A stretch of 33,371 nt of DNA from assembly GCA_001777515.1 (NCBI GenBank), contig MFEF01000011.1, positions 1,803 to 35,173 on the forward strand, read 5' to 3'. This DNA comes from Candidatus Doudnabacteria bacterium RIFCSPHIGHO2_01_48_18 (GTDB taxonomy: Bacteria > Patescibacteriota > Doudnabacteria > UBA920 > 2-01-FULL-46-14). Positions 1 to 6,090 of this stretch are shown here, one piece after another (within the stretch, counting starts at the first letter, position 1; each line of letters starts with the position of its first letter). The notes under the pieces were generated by a model, which saw nothing but the letters and a program-made list of their open reading frames with translations, had not been told where the DNA came from and did no database searches. The position numbers and the translations under genes were made by a program.

Positions 1-600
1 AAATCCGCAAAAACTGGGGCTGGGTTTATCCTCATCGAACTCCCCAGCCTTCGCCACTCGCCGTCGCGACGTAGCTTTGGCGCAGTCGGAAGGCTTCGGC
101 GGGCACACGCGTTCACATTAGTTGAGTTGCTCGTGGTCATTTCCGTGATCGGATTGCTCGCGAGCGTTATTTTGGTGAGTTTGAATTCGGCTCGGGCGAA
201 AGCCAGGGATGCCAAACGCAAATCCGATCTCCGGCAAATGGTCAACGCCTTGGAATTGTATTTTAACGTAAATGACAGATATCCGGGCTATAATGACTTG
301 GGGACAAGCAGCGGGGCAATTAGCTGTGAGGGAAACTGGAATACCTTGCAAACAGCCCTCTCACTTTATATGAACAGTCTGCCGCGTGATCCGCAAAATA
401 TTTGCGATTGGGCATCTGGCCGATTTTACAAGTACCACTATAAACCCTACCTATCAGCACAGCCGACTGGTTACGAAATTGCAGCATCACTTGAAAATAC
501 CTCGGATCTGACGACTGGAGATTTTTTGTATAACTGTGCTGTGCCTCCGGAGAGTTGCATCTATCGCAAGGCCGCTGGCGGCTGGGGATTTTCTAAATGA
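1..600 (+). CDS. Type IV prepilin-like protein with doubled leader (5' end outside window)
   Basis: The reading frame is open from base 1 to a TGA ending at 600, so the start lies upstream of the window. It first encodes a prepilin-like G-F-I-L-I-E-L (bases 22-42), then about 23 unrelated residues, then a second F-T-L-V-E-L (bases 112-129) that runs directly into the hydrophobic helix LVVISVIGLLASVILVSLN and the K/R-rich segment typical of CPR pilins. The C-terminal part has a Cys pair and a P-R-D-P-Q motif like other short pseudopilins. The second site has Ala (codon 109-111) rather than Gly before Phe, while the first has Gly but no hydrophobic helix after it, so normal processing by prepilin peptidase is doubtful. 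The inserted bases 46-95 contain a 7-base inverted repeat (46-52 with 89-95). The product would be a pilus or secretion pseudopilin; it may now be non-functional. Confidence 0.75.
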   Translation, partial: KSAKTGAGFILIELPSLRHSPSRRSFGAVGRLRRAHAFTLVELLVVISVIGLLASVILVSLNSARAKARDAKRKSDLRQMVNALELYFNVNDRYPGYNDLGTSSGAISCEGNWNTLQTALSLYMNSLPRDPQNICDWASGRFYKYHYKPYLSAQPTGYEIAASLENTSDLTTGDFLYNCAVPPESCIYRKAAGGWGFSK

Positions 601-604
601 CACA

Positions 605-703
605 TTCAATTTTCTAACGCGAAAAAATGCCGGCTGGCAAATATCCTAAAACTGGCGCTGGGTTTACCCTCATTGAGCTCCTGGTGGTCATTTCCGTGAT
701 CGG
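605..703 (+). repeat. Direct repeat copy A of pilin 5' region
   Basis: This 99-base stretch recurs at 1243-1341 with only two mismatches that I can find (662/1300 and 695/1333). It includes the prepilin start codon, leader and first part of the hydrophobic helix. Copy A belongs to an intact pilin, copy B to a truncated one. Near-identity at synonymous positions points to recent duplication or conversion. Confidence 0.9.
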
Positions 704-1121
704 CTTACTGGCGAGCGTGATCATGGTGAGTTTGAACAGCGCGCGGGCCAAAGCGCGGGACGCGGCAATTAAATCTAATCTAAGCGGCATGAGAACTACT
801 GCGGCGTTAATTTATGACTCCGCTGGAACTTACGATACGGTATGCAATGCTGATACTGACTCTGGCAAACAGTTCCGCGCCGCTTATGCGCAAGGCGATA
901 AGGTTGATGCCGAAAATGTCTGTCTTAACAGCGACACAACAGCCCTTTGGTCGGCTGGCGGAAATATCATTGCCGTTACAAAGGCCGCTATTCCCGAAAA
1001 ATGGGCAGCCTCAATCCGTCTAAAGAACGGCAATTATTTCTGCGTAGACCATTCAGGTTATGCTCAAGAGCAGGAAACGAGAGGGATTGACAACAGCCCT
1101 ATTGATGTAGACTGTATTTAA
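627..1121 (+). CDS. Type IV prepilin-like protein
   Basis: The 164-residue product has a 12-residue leader ending in Gly, then F-T-L-I-E-L (Glu at +5 of the mature protein), a hydrophobic helix to about residue 35 and a charged A-R-A-K-A-R-D segment, the classic type IV pilin N-terminus processed by PilD. The C-terminal half is a small Cys-containing globular domain unlike that of its neighbours. The start ATG at 627 lies in the right half of a palindromic leader element (arm at 648-663) whose left half is missing here but present in the truncated copy at 1221. It follows the previous pilin by 26 bases without a clear Shine-Dalgarno. It is probably a minor pilin or competence/adhesion pseudopilin; its exact role is not determinable. 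Confidence 0.85.
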   Translation: MPAGKYPKTGAGFTLIELLVVISVIGLLASVIMVSLNSARAKARDAAIKSNLSGMRTTAALIYDSAGTYDTVCNADTDSGKQFRAAYAQGDKVDAENVCLNSDTTALWSAGGNIIAVTKAAIPEKWAASIRLKNGNYFCVDHSGYAQEQETRGIDNSPIDVDCI

Positions 1122-1162
1122 AATAATAAAATGCGAGGATCCAAAGTCACAGGTCACATGTT

Positions 1163-1187
1163 CCGCCGTCGCCAAGGCTATGGCGGA
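1163..1187. repeat. Short dispersed palindromic repeat (RRRQGYGGQ-type)
   Basis: The arms TCCGCC (1162-1167) and GGCGGA (1182-1187) enclose a GC-rich centre. Translated, the repeat gives R-R-R-Q-G-Y-G-G-Q, a peptide I recognise as recurrent in CPR genomes. It sits in the gap between the intact pilin ending at 1121 and the truncated pilin at 1265, and is best read as a non-coding dispersed repeat. The identification as a family rests on memory, not a search. Confidence 0.55.
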
Positions 1188-1220
1188 CAGGCAAAGGTCA
1201 AATGTTCTTCAAAGGGCTTC

Positions 1221-1301
1221 ACCCAGCACCAGTTTCCCAAAGTTCAATTTTCTAACGCGAAAAAATGCCGGCTGGCAAATATCCTAAAACTGGCGCTGGA
1301 T
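1221..1301 (+). repeat. Palindromic leader element, copy at truncated pilin
   Basis: The left arm 1221-1235 and right arm 1287-1301 are inverted repeats with 13 of 15 positions complementary. They are flanked by TTCAC (1219-1223) and TTTAC (1301-1305). The layout is the same as at 2099-2206, 2755-2820, 5548-5636, 16593-16639 and 25205-25292: a pilin-like start motif, an arm, a spacer carrying a new ATG, then the opposite arm running into the repeated motif. Confidence 0.65.
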
Positions 1302-1341
1302 TTACCCTCATTGAGCTCCTGGTGGTCATTTCGGTGATCGG
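1243..1341 (+). repeat. Direct repeat copy B of pilin 5' region
   Basis: This is the second copy of the 99-base repeat at 605-703. It supplies the start codon, leader and part of the helix of a pilin fragment that is cut off just after the repeat ends, next to the toxin-antitoxin-like module that begins at 1410. Confidence 0.9.
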
Positions 1342-1402
1342 GCTCTTGGCTAGTGCGGGCAGGCCGGAGAATGAGTGGATTTTTGGCAAATTTGTGATAT
1401 AA
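1265..1402 (+). pseudogene. Truncated type IV prepilin (N-terminus only)
   Basis: The ATG at 1265 opens a 45-codon frame with the full prepilin leader and helix start (G-A-G-F-T-L-I-E-L through V-I-G-L-L-A-S). Pilin similarity then stops and 15 unrelated residues lead to TAA at 1400-1402. The last bases of the frame overlap the TATAAT box of the next gene. The loss of similarity falls after the same G-L-L-A codons as in the second truncated pilin at 3319-3390. It is a remnant left where the following module was inserted or recombined; a functional product is unlikely. Confidence 0.8.
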
Positions 1403-1403
1403 T
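1395..1403 (+). promoter_or_regulatory. Extended -10 promoter, probably leaderless transcript
   Basis: A TGA-TATAAT sequence (extended -10, perfect hexamer 1398-1403) ends 6 bases before the ATG at 1410, so transcription would start at or next to the A of the start codon. No convincing -35 is visible at the right spacing, which fits an extended -10 promoter, and there is no Shine-Dalgarno. Confidence 0.6.
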
Positions 1404-1409
1404 TATGTT

Positions 1410-1607
1410 ATGTACAATTGGTCAACTGACGAAACAAAACTTGGCGACGATCCGCAAAAGAAAACCATTTGGAAAATTCAGCAAATGGTTAATTTTGGTT
1501 TGAACGGAGAGAAAATAAGCGAGAAGAAGCTGCGGGAGTTTTGGAATGTTCTTGAAATCGACAAAAGCAGGCGGAATTTTTTAAATATGCTGCTCCATGC
1601 CCGCTGA
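1410..1607 (+). CDS. Small protein paired with AbiEii-like gene (putative antitoxin-side partner)
   Basis: The product is 65 residues, charged, helical-looking and without Cys or a signal peptide. It resembles, from memory, the small ORFs that precede nucleotidyltransferase AbiEii/AbiGii-family genes in CPR genomes (an early W-S-T-D and a central I-N/V-N-F-G-L-N-G-E-K motif). It starts 6 bases after a TATAAT box, implying a leaderless mRNA, and overlaps the next gene by 11 bases, so the two are translationally coupled. A role as antitoxin or accessory partner is inferred from position only; no DNA-binding motif can be named with confidence. Confidence 0.6.
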   Translation: MYNWSTDETKLGDDPQKKTIWKIQQMVNFGLNGEKISEKKLREFWNVLEIDKSRRNFLNMLLHAR

Positions 1608-2070
1608 AATCCTTACCGCGAGGCAGAAGCTGTTTTTAGCCCAATTTGCCGCGCAGCCCCTGCTTTCTAAAAAATTTTATTTTCCTGACGAGGTCTTGAA
1701 GGTGGAGTTCACTTATTTTCCTTTTCCCCGCATTGAAACGAGCGTAACACATGAAGGCCTGCAGCTTGATAGCCTACGGGACATAGCAGTCAATAAGCTC
1801 TTCTCGATTTACCAGCGTTCCGTCGCCCGTGATTATATTGATCTATACTGTATAGTGCGACAGACTGGTTATACAATCGCCGATTTGGCGAGCCAGGCGA
1901 GGATCAAGTTTGATTTTATGATTGACCCGCTCCAGTTGGGTACGCAATTTTTAAAAGCGGAAACTGCGGCTGACCTGCCCAGGATGATAGAAAATATAGA
2001 CGACAAGCTCTGGCGGGAATTTTTCAGGCGGGAAGCGGAAAAATTAAAGCCGCAAATTTTAACCGATTAG
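1597..2070 (+). CDS. AbiEii/AbiGii-type nucleotidyltransferase-like toxin, catalytic core deleted
   Basis: The C-terminal two thirds match the AbiEii-type family: V-E-F-T-Y-F-P-F-P, then D-I-A-V-N-K-L, then R-D-Y-I-D-L-Y. Family members have, right after the K-x-F-Y-L start, a G-G-T-A-L-A-type nucleotide-binding turn followed by acidic metal ligands (D-x-D-F). Here K-K-F-Y-F (about residues 25-29) is joined directly to P-D-E-V-L-K-V-E-F, so the G-G-T motif and catalytic acids are absent. At 157 residues the protein is shorter than the usual 200 or more. The frame is otherwise intact. It overlaps the upstream small ORF and was probably a toxin-antitoxin or abortive-infection pair; the present product should be unable to transfer nucleotides. 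Confidence 0.7.
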   Translation: MPAEILTARQKLFLAQFAAQPLLSKKFYFPDEVLKVEFTYFPFPRIETSVTHEGLQLDSLRDIAVNKLFSIYQRSVARDYIDLYCIVRQTGYTIADLASQARIKFDFMIDPLQLGTQFLKAETAADLPRMIENIDDKLWREFFRREAEKLKPQILTD

Positions 2071-2082
2071 GCTCCGCGGCCT

Positions 2083-2700
2083 ATGAAACAAAAAAGGCTT
2101 TACCCAGCCCCAGTTTTCAGTATATTTTTTAAAACCATGATAAAATCCAAGGCTTATTTTCAAACATCCCGTCCTTACAAATCCGCAAAAACTGGGGCTG
2201 GGTTTACCCTCATCGAACTTCTCGTGGTCATTTCCATCATCGGCCTTTTGGCGAGCGTGGTTTTGGTGAGTTTGAATTCGGCAAGAGGCAAGGCGAGGAA
2301 TACCAAGAGGCTGGGCGACATAAGACAGTTAGTAACTGCTTTTAATCTTGCCTTGGACAGCAATGGTTCTGTGCCTGATATTGCCGGTAGTGATGCCTGT
2401 ATTGCTGTTGTTTGCGGCGGCGGACCATGGACCGGCATTGTGGCTAATGCGGCCATAGATAATTTTTTTGCTCCTTATATTAAAAAACCCACAGATCCGC
2501 AGGACAATACCAGAGGCCGGTGGGGGTACGTATATGGTGATCATTATTCGGGGATTGTTCCTTACGATGGATATGTTTTATCCAACGCGACTTATATTGA
2601 ATGGACAATGGAAGGCTCAGTCCAGCCAGCCTCTTGTTCTCCCGGAAGGGTTTGGTCTGCAACCGCAAATTGGTTTGATTGCTTGTATGTATTGAATTAA
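2083..2700 (+). CDS. Type IV prepilin-like protein with palindromic leader insertion
   Basis: The mature part begins at G|F-T-L-I-E-L-L-V-V-I-S, followed by the hydrophobic helix and an S-A-R-G-K-A-R segment. The C-terminal domain is Cys- and Gly-rich with a P-T-D-P-Q motif. The ATG at 2083 begins M-K-Q-K, like an ordinary short pilin leader, but is followed by a 100-base palindromic element, which lengthens the leader to 40 residues. An alternative ATG at 2137, inside the element, gives a more normal 22-residue leader and may be the true start. Bases 2206-2277 are identical to 4036-4107 in another pilin. It follows the gutted AbiEii-like gene by 12 bases. Confidence 0.85.
   Translation: MKQKRLYPAPVFSIFFKTMIKSKAYFQTSRPYKSAKTGAGFTLIELLVVISIIGLLASVVLVSLNSARGKARNTKRLGDIRQLVTAFNLALDSNGSVPDIAGSDACIAVVCGGGPWTGIVANAAIDNFFAPYIKKPTDPQDNTRGRWGYVYGDHYSGIVPYDGYVLSNATYIEWTMEGSVQPASCSPGRVWSATANWFDCLYVLN
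2099..2206 (+). repeat. Palindromic leader element in pilin gene (perfect 16-base arms)
   Basis: The left arm 2102-2117 and right arm 2188-2203 are perfect 16-base inverted complements. TTTACCC flanks the element on both sides (2099-2105 and 2203-2209), as a target duplication would. The element lies inside codons for the conserved G-F-T of the prepilin and brings its own ATG (2137). The right-arm side (2179-2207) is nearly identical to bases 1-29 of the window. Confidence 0.8.
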
Positions 2701-3312
2701 ATGAAAACAATCAGGCTTTATAAAATGAGTAATAAAAATGTAAAACAATTTGGGTTTACCCCCACACCTGTTTCTTCTAAAACAGGTGTGGGCTCCGCCA
2801 AGGCGGAGCGGGGGTTTACCCTCATCGAACTTCTCGTGGTCATTTCCGTGATCGGGCTCTTGGCGAGCGTGGTTTTGATTTCGCTCAACAGCGCACGTAG
2901 CAAAGCGCGAGACGCGAAAAGGAAAGCTGATCTCAGACAAATCCTGACAGGGATTGATCTGTATGTTAATGACAATGGGGTGCCGATTGGCACAGGCGTC
3001 GGCTGGTGGGCACAGATCACCAACACTTGTGCTGGGTGGGGCCAGATTTATAATAATTTAACCAACTATATGACTAAGGTTCCTGATGACCCAAATAGTA
3101 CTGGGCCAGCGACCGTTTGTTCGGGCGCAGATGGTTGGTGGTATTATTTCGGTGATGGTTACATGTTCAACGGCACTTCGGTAGTGTATGCTGCTGATCG
3201 TGCTCACTACGTGCTTTGCAGCAAGCTGGAAAACAGCAGTGATAGAGACTATAAAGTTATCGCTAATCCTTGGAGCGGGGCTTGGGTATTGAATTATTGT
3301 ATAGGTTACTAG
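2701..3312 (+). CDS. Type IV prepilin-like protein with hairpin leader insertion
   Basis: The product is 203 residues (or 194 from the ATG at 2728). The leader contains a first G-F-T-P, a hairpin-encoded stretch, then R-G|F-T-L-I-E-L and the standard helix and A-K-R-K-A-D-L-R-Q segment. The C-terminal domain is Trp- and Tyr-rich with three Cys and the pseudopilin P-D-D-P-N motif. It starts immediately at the stop of the preceding pilin. Its 5' coding DNA is close to that of the other pilins while the C-terminal half is unrelated, the pattern expected for an exchangeable pilin repertoire. Confidence 0.85.
   Translation: MKTIRLYKMSNKNVKQFGFTPTPVSSKTGVGSAKAERGFTLIELLVVISVIGLLASVVLISLNSARSKARDAKRKADLRQILTGIDLYVNDNGVPIGTGVGWWAQITNTCAGWGQIYNNLTNYMTKVPDDPNSTGPATVCSGADGWWYYFGDGYMFNGTSVVYAADRAHYVLCSKLENSSDRDYKVIANPWSGAWVLNYCIGY
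2755..2820 (+). repeat. Palindromic leader element with two nested hairpins
   Basis: TTTACC occurs at both ends (2755-2760, 2815-2820). Inside, 2761-2773 pairs perfectly with 2780-2792, and CTCCGCC (2793-2799) pairs with GGCGGAG (2802-2808). ACCCCC at 2758-2763 could alternatively pair with GGGGGT at 2810-2815. Different sequence but same position and symmetry as the other pilin leader elements. Confidence 0.75.
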
Positions 3313-3318
3313 CCACAT

Positions 3319-3390
3319 ATGAAACAAAAAGGCTTCACCCTCATCGAACTCCTCGTGGTCATCGCCGTGATCGGGCTTTTGGCGGTTTGA
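3319..3390 (+). pseudogene. Truncated type IV prepilin (N-terminus only)
   Basis: The ATG at 3319 encodes M-K-Q-K-G|F-T-L-I-E-L-L-V-V-I-A-V-I-G-L-L-A-V and then TGA. It is a leader plus half a helix with no mature domain. The stop overlaps the -35 box of the BrnT promoter. Similarity ends at the same codons as in the fragment at 1265-1402. This copy lacks any leader insertion and shows the uninterrupted form of the leader. Confidence 0.8.
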
Positions 3391-3415
3391 CAAGTATATG
3401 TAGCATGTATACACT
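3387..3415 (+). promoter_or_regulatory. BrnT promoter with overlapping imperfect palindrome (putative operator)
   Basis: TTGACA (3387-3392), a 17-base spacer and TACACT (3410-3415) end 6 bases before the ATG at 3422, implying a leaderless transcript. The spacer and -10 form an imperfect palindrome (3393-3402 against 3406-3415, 7 of 10 pairs). That placement suits autorepression by the ribbon-helix-helix antitoxin encoded downstream, as is known for BrnTA systems; the operator assignment is inference. Confidence 0.6.
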
Positions 3416-3421
3416 GAGATT

Positions 3422-3712
3422 ATGAACGAGAATTTCCAGGGCGAACTTAGTTTTCAATGGGATACTGGAAACAGCGGCAAAAATTTTCAGAAACATCAGG
3501 TATCTAACGATGAGTGCGAGCAGGTATTTGTGGATCCGGATAAAATCATGGTTCCTGATCCGAAACATTCCGGCCGCGAAAAACGTTTCATCATCATTGG
3601 CAAATCCAAAATCGGCAGAGCTTTATGTATTGTTTTTACCATTAGATATTCTCAGATTCGAGTCATTTCTGCACGCGACCTGAATCGGAAAGAAAAGATC
3701 AGATATTTATGA
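3422..3712 (+). CDS. brnT: BrnT-family ribonuclease toxin
   Basis: The 96-residue protein follows the BrnT pattern in order: F-Q-W-D near residue 11, N-F-Q-K-H-Q-V-S, a V-F-V-D-P segment, E-K-R-F-I-I-I-G, G-R-A-L-C-I-V-F-T-I-R and R-V-I-S-A-R-D followed by R-K-E-K-I-R-Y. BrnT is a RelE-fold mRNA-cleaving toxin that halts translation and is neutralised by BrnA. The gene overlaps its antitoxin by 4 bases. No inactivating change is visible. It sits directly behind a truncated pilin, like the other toxin-antitoxin-like module in the array. Confidence 0.88.
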   Translation: MNENFQGELSFQWDTGNSGKNFQKHQVSNDECEQVFVDPDKIMVPDPKHSGREKRFIIIGKSKIGRALCIVFTIRYSQIRVISARDLNRKEKIRYL

Positions 3713-3993
3713 AGAAAAAATTGATTCTTCCCAAATTTAAAAATGAGGATGAGGAGAGAGGATTTTGGTCAAACATTGACCTGACTGATTATTTTGAACA
3801 GGAGGATTTCGTGCCGGTGTCTTTCCCCAATCTGCAGCTCACCACCAAAGCCATTTCTTTGCGCGTGCCAAAGTATTTGATCACGCAAATTAAGGAAAAA
3901 GCCAATTCCATGGATGTGCCGTATCAGGCGCTGATGAAAAAGTATATTGCGGATGGCATTCGCAGAGATTTAGCCACTGATAAGATCAAATAG
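3709..3993 (+). CDS. brnA: BrnA-like ribbon-helix-helix antitoxin
   Basis: The 94-residue product has an acidic N-terminal half and a C-terminal CopG-like ribbon-helix-helix (about residues 44-85: I-S-L-R-V-P-K-Y-L then helices ending Q-A-L-M-K-K-Y-I-A-D-G-I). This architecture is that of antitoxins paired with BrnT: the N-terminal part binds the toxin and the RHH dimer binds the operator. The ATG overlaps the stop of brnT (ATGA), so the pair is translationally coupled. The order toxin then antitoxin is normal for BrnTA. Confidence 0.82.
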   Translation: MKKKLILPKFKNEDEERGFWSNIDLTDYFEQEDFVPVSFPNLQLTTKAISLRVPKYLITQIKEKANSMDVPYQALMKKYIADGIRRDLATDKIK

Positions 3994-4008
3994 CCCATCG
4001 CCCTATTT

Positions 4009-4518
4009 ATGAAACCAAAAAACCAAAAAGGCTTCACCCTCATCGAACTTCTCGTGGTCATTTCCATCATCGGCCTTTTGGCGAGCGTGGTTTTGGTGAG
4101 TTTGAATAGCGCAAGAAAGAAAGCAAGAGATGCAAGGCGGGTAGCTGATTTCAGGCAAGTGCATCTGGCCATGGAAAGCTATTATGATACTTTTGGAACA
4201 TACCCCGGAGATAACGCCCTTTTTGATAACACTCCGGCAGGGCACCGGGCGCAGTTTGAGGCAATGGCACAGCAGCTTATAAGTAGCGGTTTTATAAGTG
4301 CTATTCCCAGAGATCCGATAAATGACCCCGCTACTGGCAATCTGTACATGTATCACAGATACGCGGCCGGTAATCCTGTAGGCGCAATTATTGTAACCAA
4401 CCTTGAAGGCATTGATCCTACAACAACAGGACCCTCCAATTCTTGCCGGCCGTTTGACCAAAACTGGTGCAGCGGCACGCTGGCCTCCACCTACTATTGC
4501 CTGTGTCATTCATATTGA
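4009..4518 (+). CDS. Type IV prepilin-like protein
   Basis: The leader M-K-P-K-N-Q-K-G is followed by F-T-L-I-E-L-L-V-V-I-S-I-I and the usual helix, then K-K-A-R-D-A-R-R. The mature domain (about 160 residues) carries an I-P-R-D-P motif and paired Cys near the C-terminus. This gene has the short uninterrupted leader, unlike three of its relatives. Bases 4036-4107 are identical to 2206-2277. It lies 15 bases after brnA and begins a run that continues into two minor pilins. Confidence 0.87.
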   Translation: MKPKNQKGFTLIELLVVISIIGLLASVVLVSLNSARKKARDARRVADFRQVHLAMESYYDTFGTYPGDNALFDNTPAGHRAQFEAMAQQLISSGFISAIPRDPINDPATGNLYMYHRYAAGNPVGAIIVTNLEGIDPTTTGPSNSCRPFDQNWCSGTLASTYYCLCHSY

Positions 4519-4524
4519 AAACAA

Positions 4525-5049
4525 TTGACAAAAATACAAGCATCCAAAGTCAAATATAAAACAGGCTTCACATTGATCGAACTCCTTCTTTATCTGGCTT
4601 TGTCTGCCGCGATTCTTTTGGCGGTTTCGGTTTTCTTGTCGATATTGCTCCGTTCGCGGATAAAAAATCAAACAGTGGCCGAAGTAGAACAGCAGGGGAT
4701 TGCTGTTATGAACCATCTTACCGCCGCGATCAGAAGCGCGGAGAACATCAATGAGCCAGCTCTAGGCTTGAGCGCCGGCAGCTTGTCTCTCGATGCTTTT
4801 GGCAGCACCAATGACCCGGCTGTGTTCGCGGTAAGCGGTTCGGCGATAACAGTCACCGAAGGGAGCGGCTCGAGTCAAAACCTAACTTCTTCCAGGGTCA
4901 CCGTTTCCGGGGTCAGCTTTCAAAATTTATCGCGGTCCGGAACGCCGGGTATTGTTCGGGCTCAATTTACCCTGACCTATCTGAATCCGACCGGGAAAAA
5001 CGAATATGAATATTCGAAAACTTTTTATGCCTCAGCCAGTCTTCGGTAA
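4525..5049 (+). CDS. Minor pilin, PilW/GspJ-like
   Basis: The product is 174 residues with leader K-T-G|F-T-L-I-E-L-L-L-Y-L-A-L-S, where the L-Y-L-A hydrophobic start is characteristic of PilW/GspJ-type minor pseudopilins. A mostly beta, Ser/Gly-rich domain follows, ending in a long strand region (F-T-L-T-Y-L-N-P). The only fitting start is TTG at 4525. It is followed by a PilX-like gene in overlapping frame, and W-X order is typical of type IV pilus minor pilin operons, which prime pilus assembly. Confidence 0.72.
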   Translation: MTKIQASKVKYKTGFTLIELLLYLALSAAILLAVSVFLSILLRSRIKNQTVAEVEQQGIAVMNHLTAAIRSAENINEPALGLSAGSLSLDAFGSTNDPAVFAVSGSAITVTEGSGSSQNLTSSRVTVSGVSFQNLSRSGTPGIVRAQFTLTYLNPTGKNEYEYSKTFYASASLR

Positions 5050-5434
5050 GCAAAAAGGTTATATAGTTTTGATCAGCGTTCTCCTTGTGAGCGCGATTGG
5101 CGCGGCGATTTCGATTGCCGTGATTTTACTGGGTTTAGGCAGCTCGCGCAGCAGTTTTGCGGTTCAGCAATCGCGACAGGCGGCTAGCGCGGCTAATGCC
5201 TGCGTGGAAGAAGCGCTGCAGCAGATCAGGGAGAACAGCAATTTTAGCGGGAACGATACTCTAACTGTCGGGCAGGGCAGCTGCTCTTACGCAGTAGCCA
5301 GCCTTGGCGGGCAAAGCCGCTACATTGCTGCCTCAGGAACAGCCGGTACGATTGTTCGAAAATCGCGCGTTAATATTGACGCTATAACTCCGATAATCAA
5401 TGTCGTTTCCTGGGAAGAAGTTGCGGATTTTTAG
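5027..5434 (+). CDS. Minor pilin, PilX-like
   Basis: A short leader ends K-Q-K-G|Y-I-V-L-I-S-V-L-L, followed by a long hydrophobic helix (about residues 13-38) and then A-A-N-A-C-V-E-E-A-L, as in PilX-type minor pilins, where an A-x-x-C-x-E-E-A-L segment and a later Cys are usual. There is no Glu at +5, which is also common in PilX relatives. The ATG at 5027 gives a 23-base overlap with the previous gene; an ATG at 5006 is possible. It probably works with the preceding PilW-like protein at the pilus tip. Confidence 0.68.
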   Translation: MPQPVFGKQKGYIVLISVLLVSAIGAAISIAVILLGLGSSRSSFAVQQSRQAASAANACVEEALQQIRENSNFSGNDTLTVGQGSCSYAVASLGGQSRYIAASGTAGTIVRKSRVNIDAITPIINVVSWEEVADF

Positions 5435-5523
5435 ATTTGTGTCATAATGAACAGCAAACGGGTTCAGATCCGAAATAAACAGCAAATCAATAATAATTAA
5501 AAATAATAATTAAAGGAGCAAAA

Positions 5524-6048
5524 ATGATAAACACAAAAGCTAAAGGATTTACCCCGCACCTTTTCCACATGTTGTGGGGTAAGAGTGGAAATTTGGCAGC
5601 ACAAAGCTCAATACCAAGAAAAGGTGCGGGGTTTACTTTGCTGGAAATTCTGTTAGTGGTGGCAGCCATTGGAATTTTGGCTGGTATCGTTATCGTTGCG
5701 ATCAACCCCGGTAAACAACTCGGGGATACCCGCAACTCCCAGCGCAGGGTCGACGTCAACACTATTCTTAACGCGGTTTACCAGTATTCGCTGGATAATA
5801 GCGGCACATTGCCAGCGAGCATTACCACGACTGCAACCGAAATTTGCCGGACGGGCGGGACGTGCACTGGTCTCGTGGATCTCGGCGTTCTGACCGCTAG
5901 CGAAAAATATTTGACCGCGATGCCGGTTGATCCGCAGGAGACTGACGCCAACTCGACTGGTTACCGCATCATAAAAACCGCGAACAATCGCATCACCGTT
6001 GATGCTCCTGGCGCCGAACAAAGCGCGACCATTTCAGTGACTCGATAG
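5524..6048 (+). CDS. Type IV pilin, possibly the major subunit of the locus
   Basis: It has the strongest translation start of the pilin group, AGGAG at 5514-5518 spaced 5 bases from the ATG, unlike the other pilins here. The mature start is [20 protein letters not shown], then I-N-P-G-K-Q and [19 protein letters not shown], a segment shared by CPR major-pilin-like proteins. A Cys pair (C-R-T-G-G-T-C) and M-P-V-D-P follow. The leader is lengthened by a palindromic insertion and reads G-F-T-P-H before the true processing site. Calling it the major pilin is inference from the ribosome binding site. Confidence 0.8.
   Translation: MINTKAKGFTPHLFHMLWGKSGNLAAQSSIPRKGAGFTLLEILLVVAAIGILAGIVIVAINPGKQLGDTRNSQRRVDVNTILNAVYQYSLDNSGTLPASITTTATEICRTGGTCTGLVDLGVLTASEKYLTAMPVDPQETDANSTGYRIIKTANNRITVDAPGAEQSATISVTR
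5548..5636 (+). repeat. Palindromic leader element in pilin gene (perfect 14-base arms)
   Basis: The left arm 5551-5564 and right arm 5619-5632 are perfectly complementary. TTTAC occurs at both boundaries (5548-5552, 5632-5636). The insertion keeps the reading frame and adds about 28 residues between two copies of the G-F-T codons. Confidence 0.8.
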
Positions 6049-6090
6049 GAAAAACAAGAAACCGAGACAAAATAAATACCGCTATCTTTG

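Noticed and set aside
1131-1337. 68-codon open frame containing the RRRQGYGGQ repeat
   Set aside because: It is a run through a dispersed palindromic repeat and the wrong frame of a pilin leader; no start signal and no protein-like continuation.
1-6048. Many open frames on the minus strand opposite the pilins
   Set aside because: They repeat the same mirrored pilin leader sequence, have no start signals and show no protein features.
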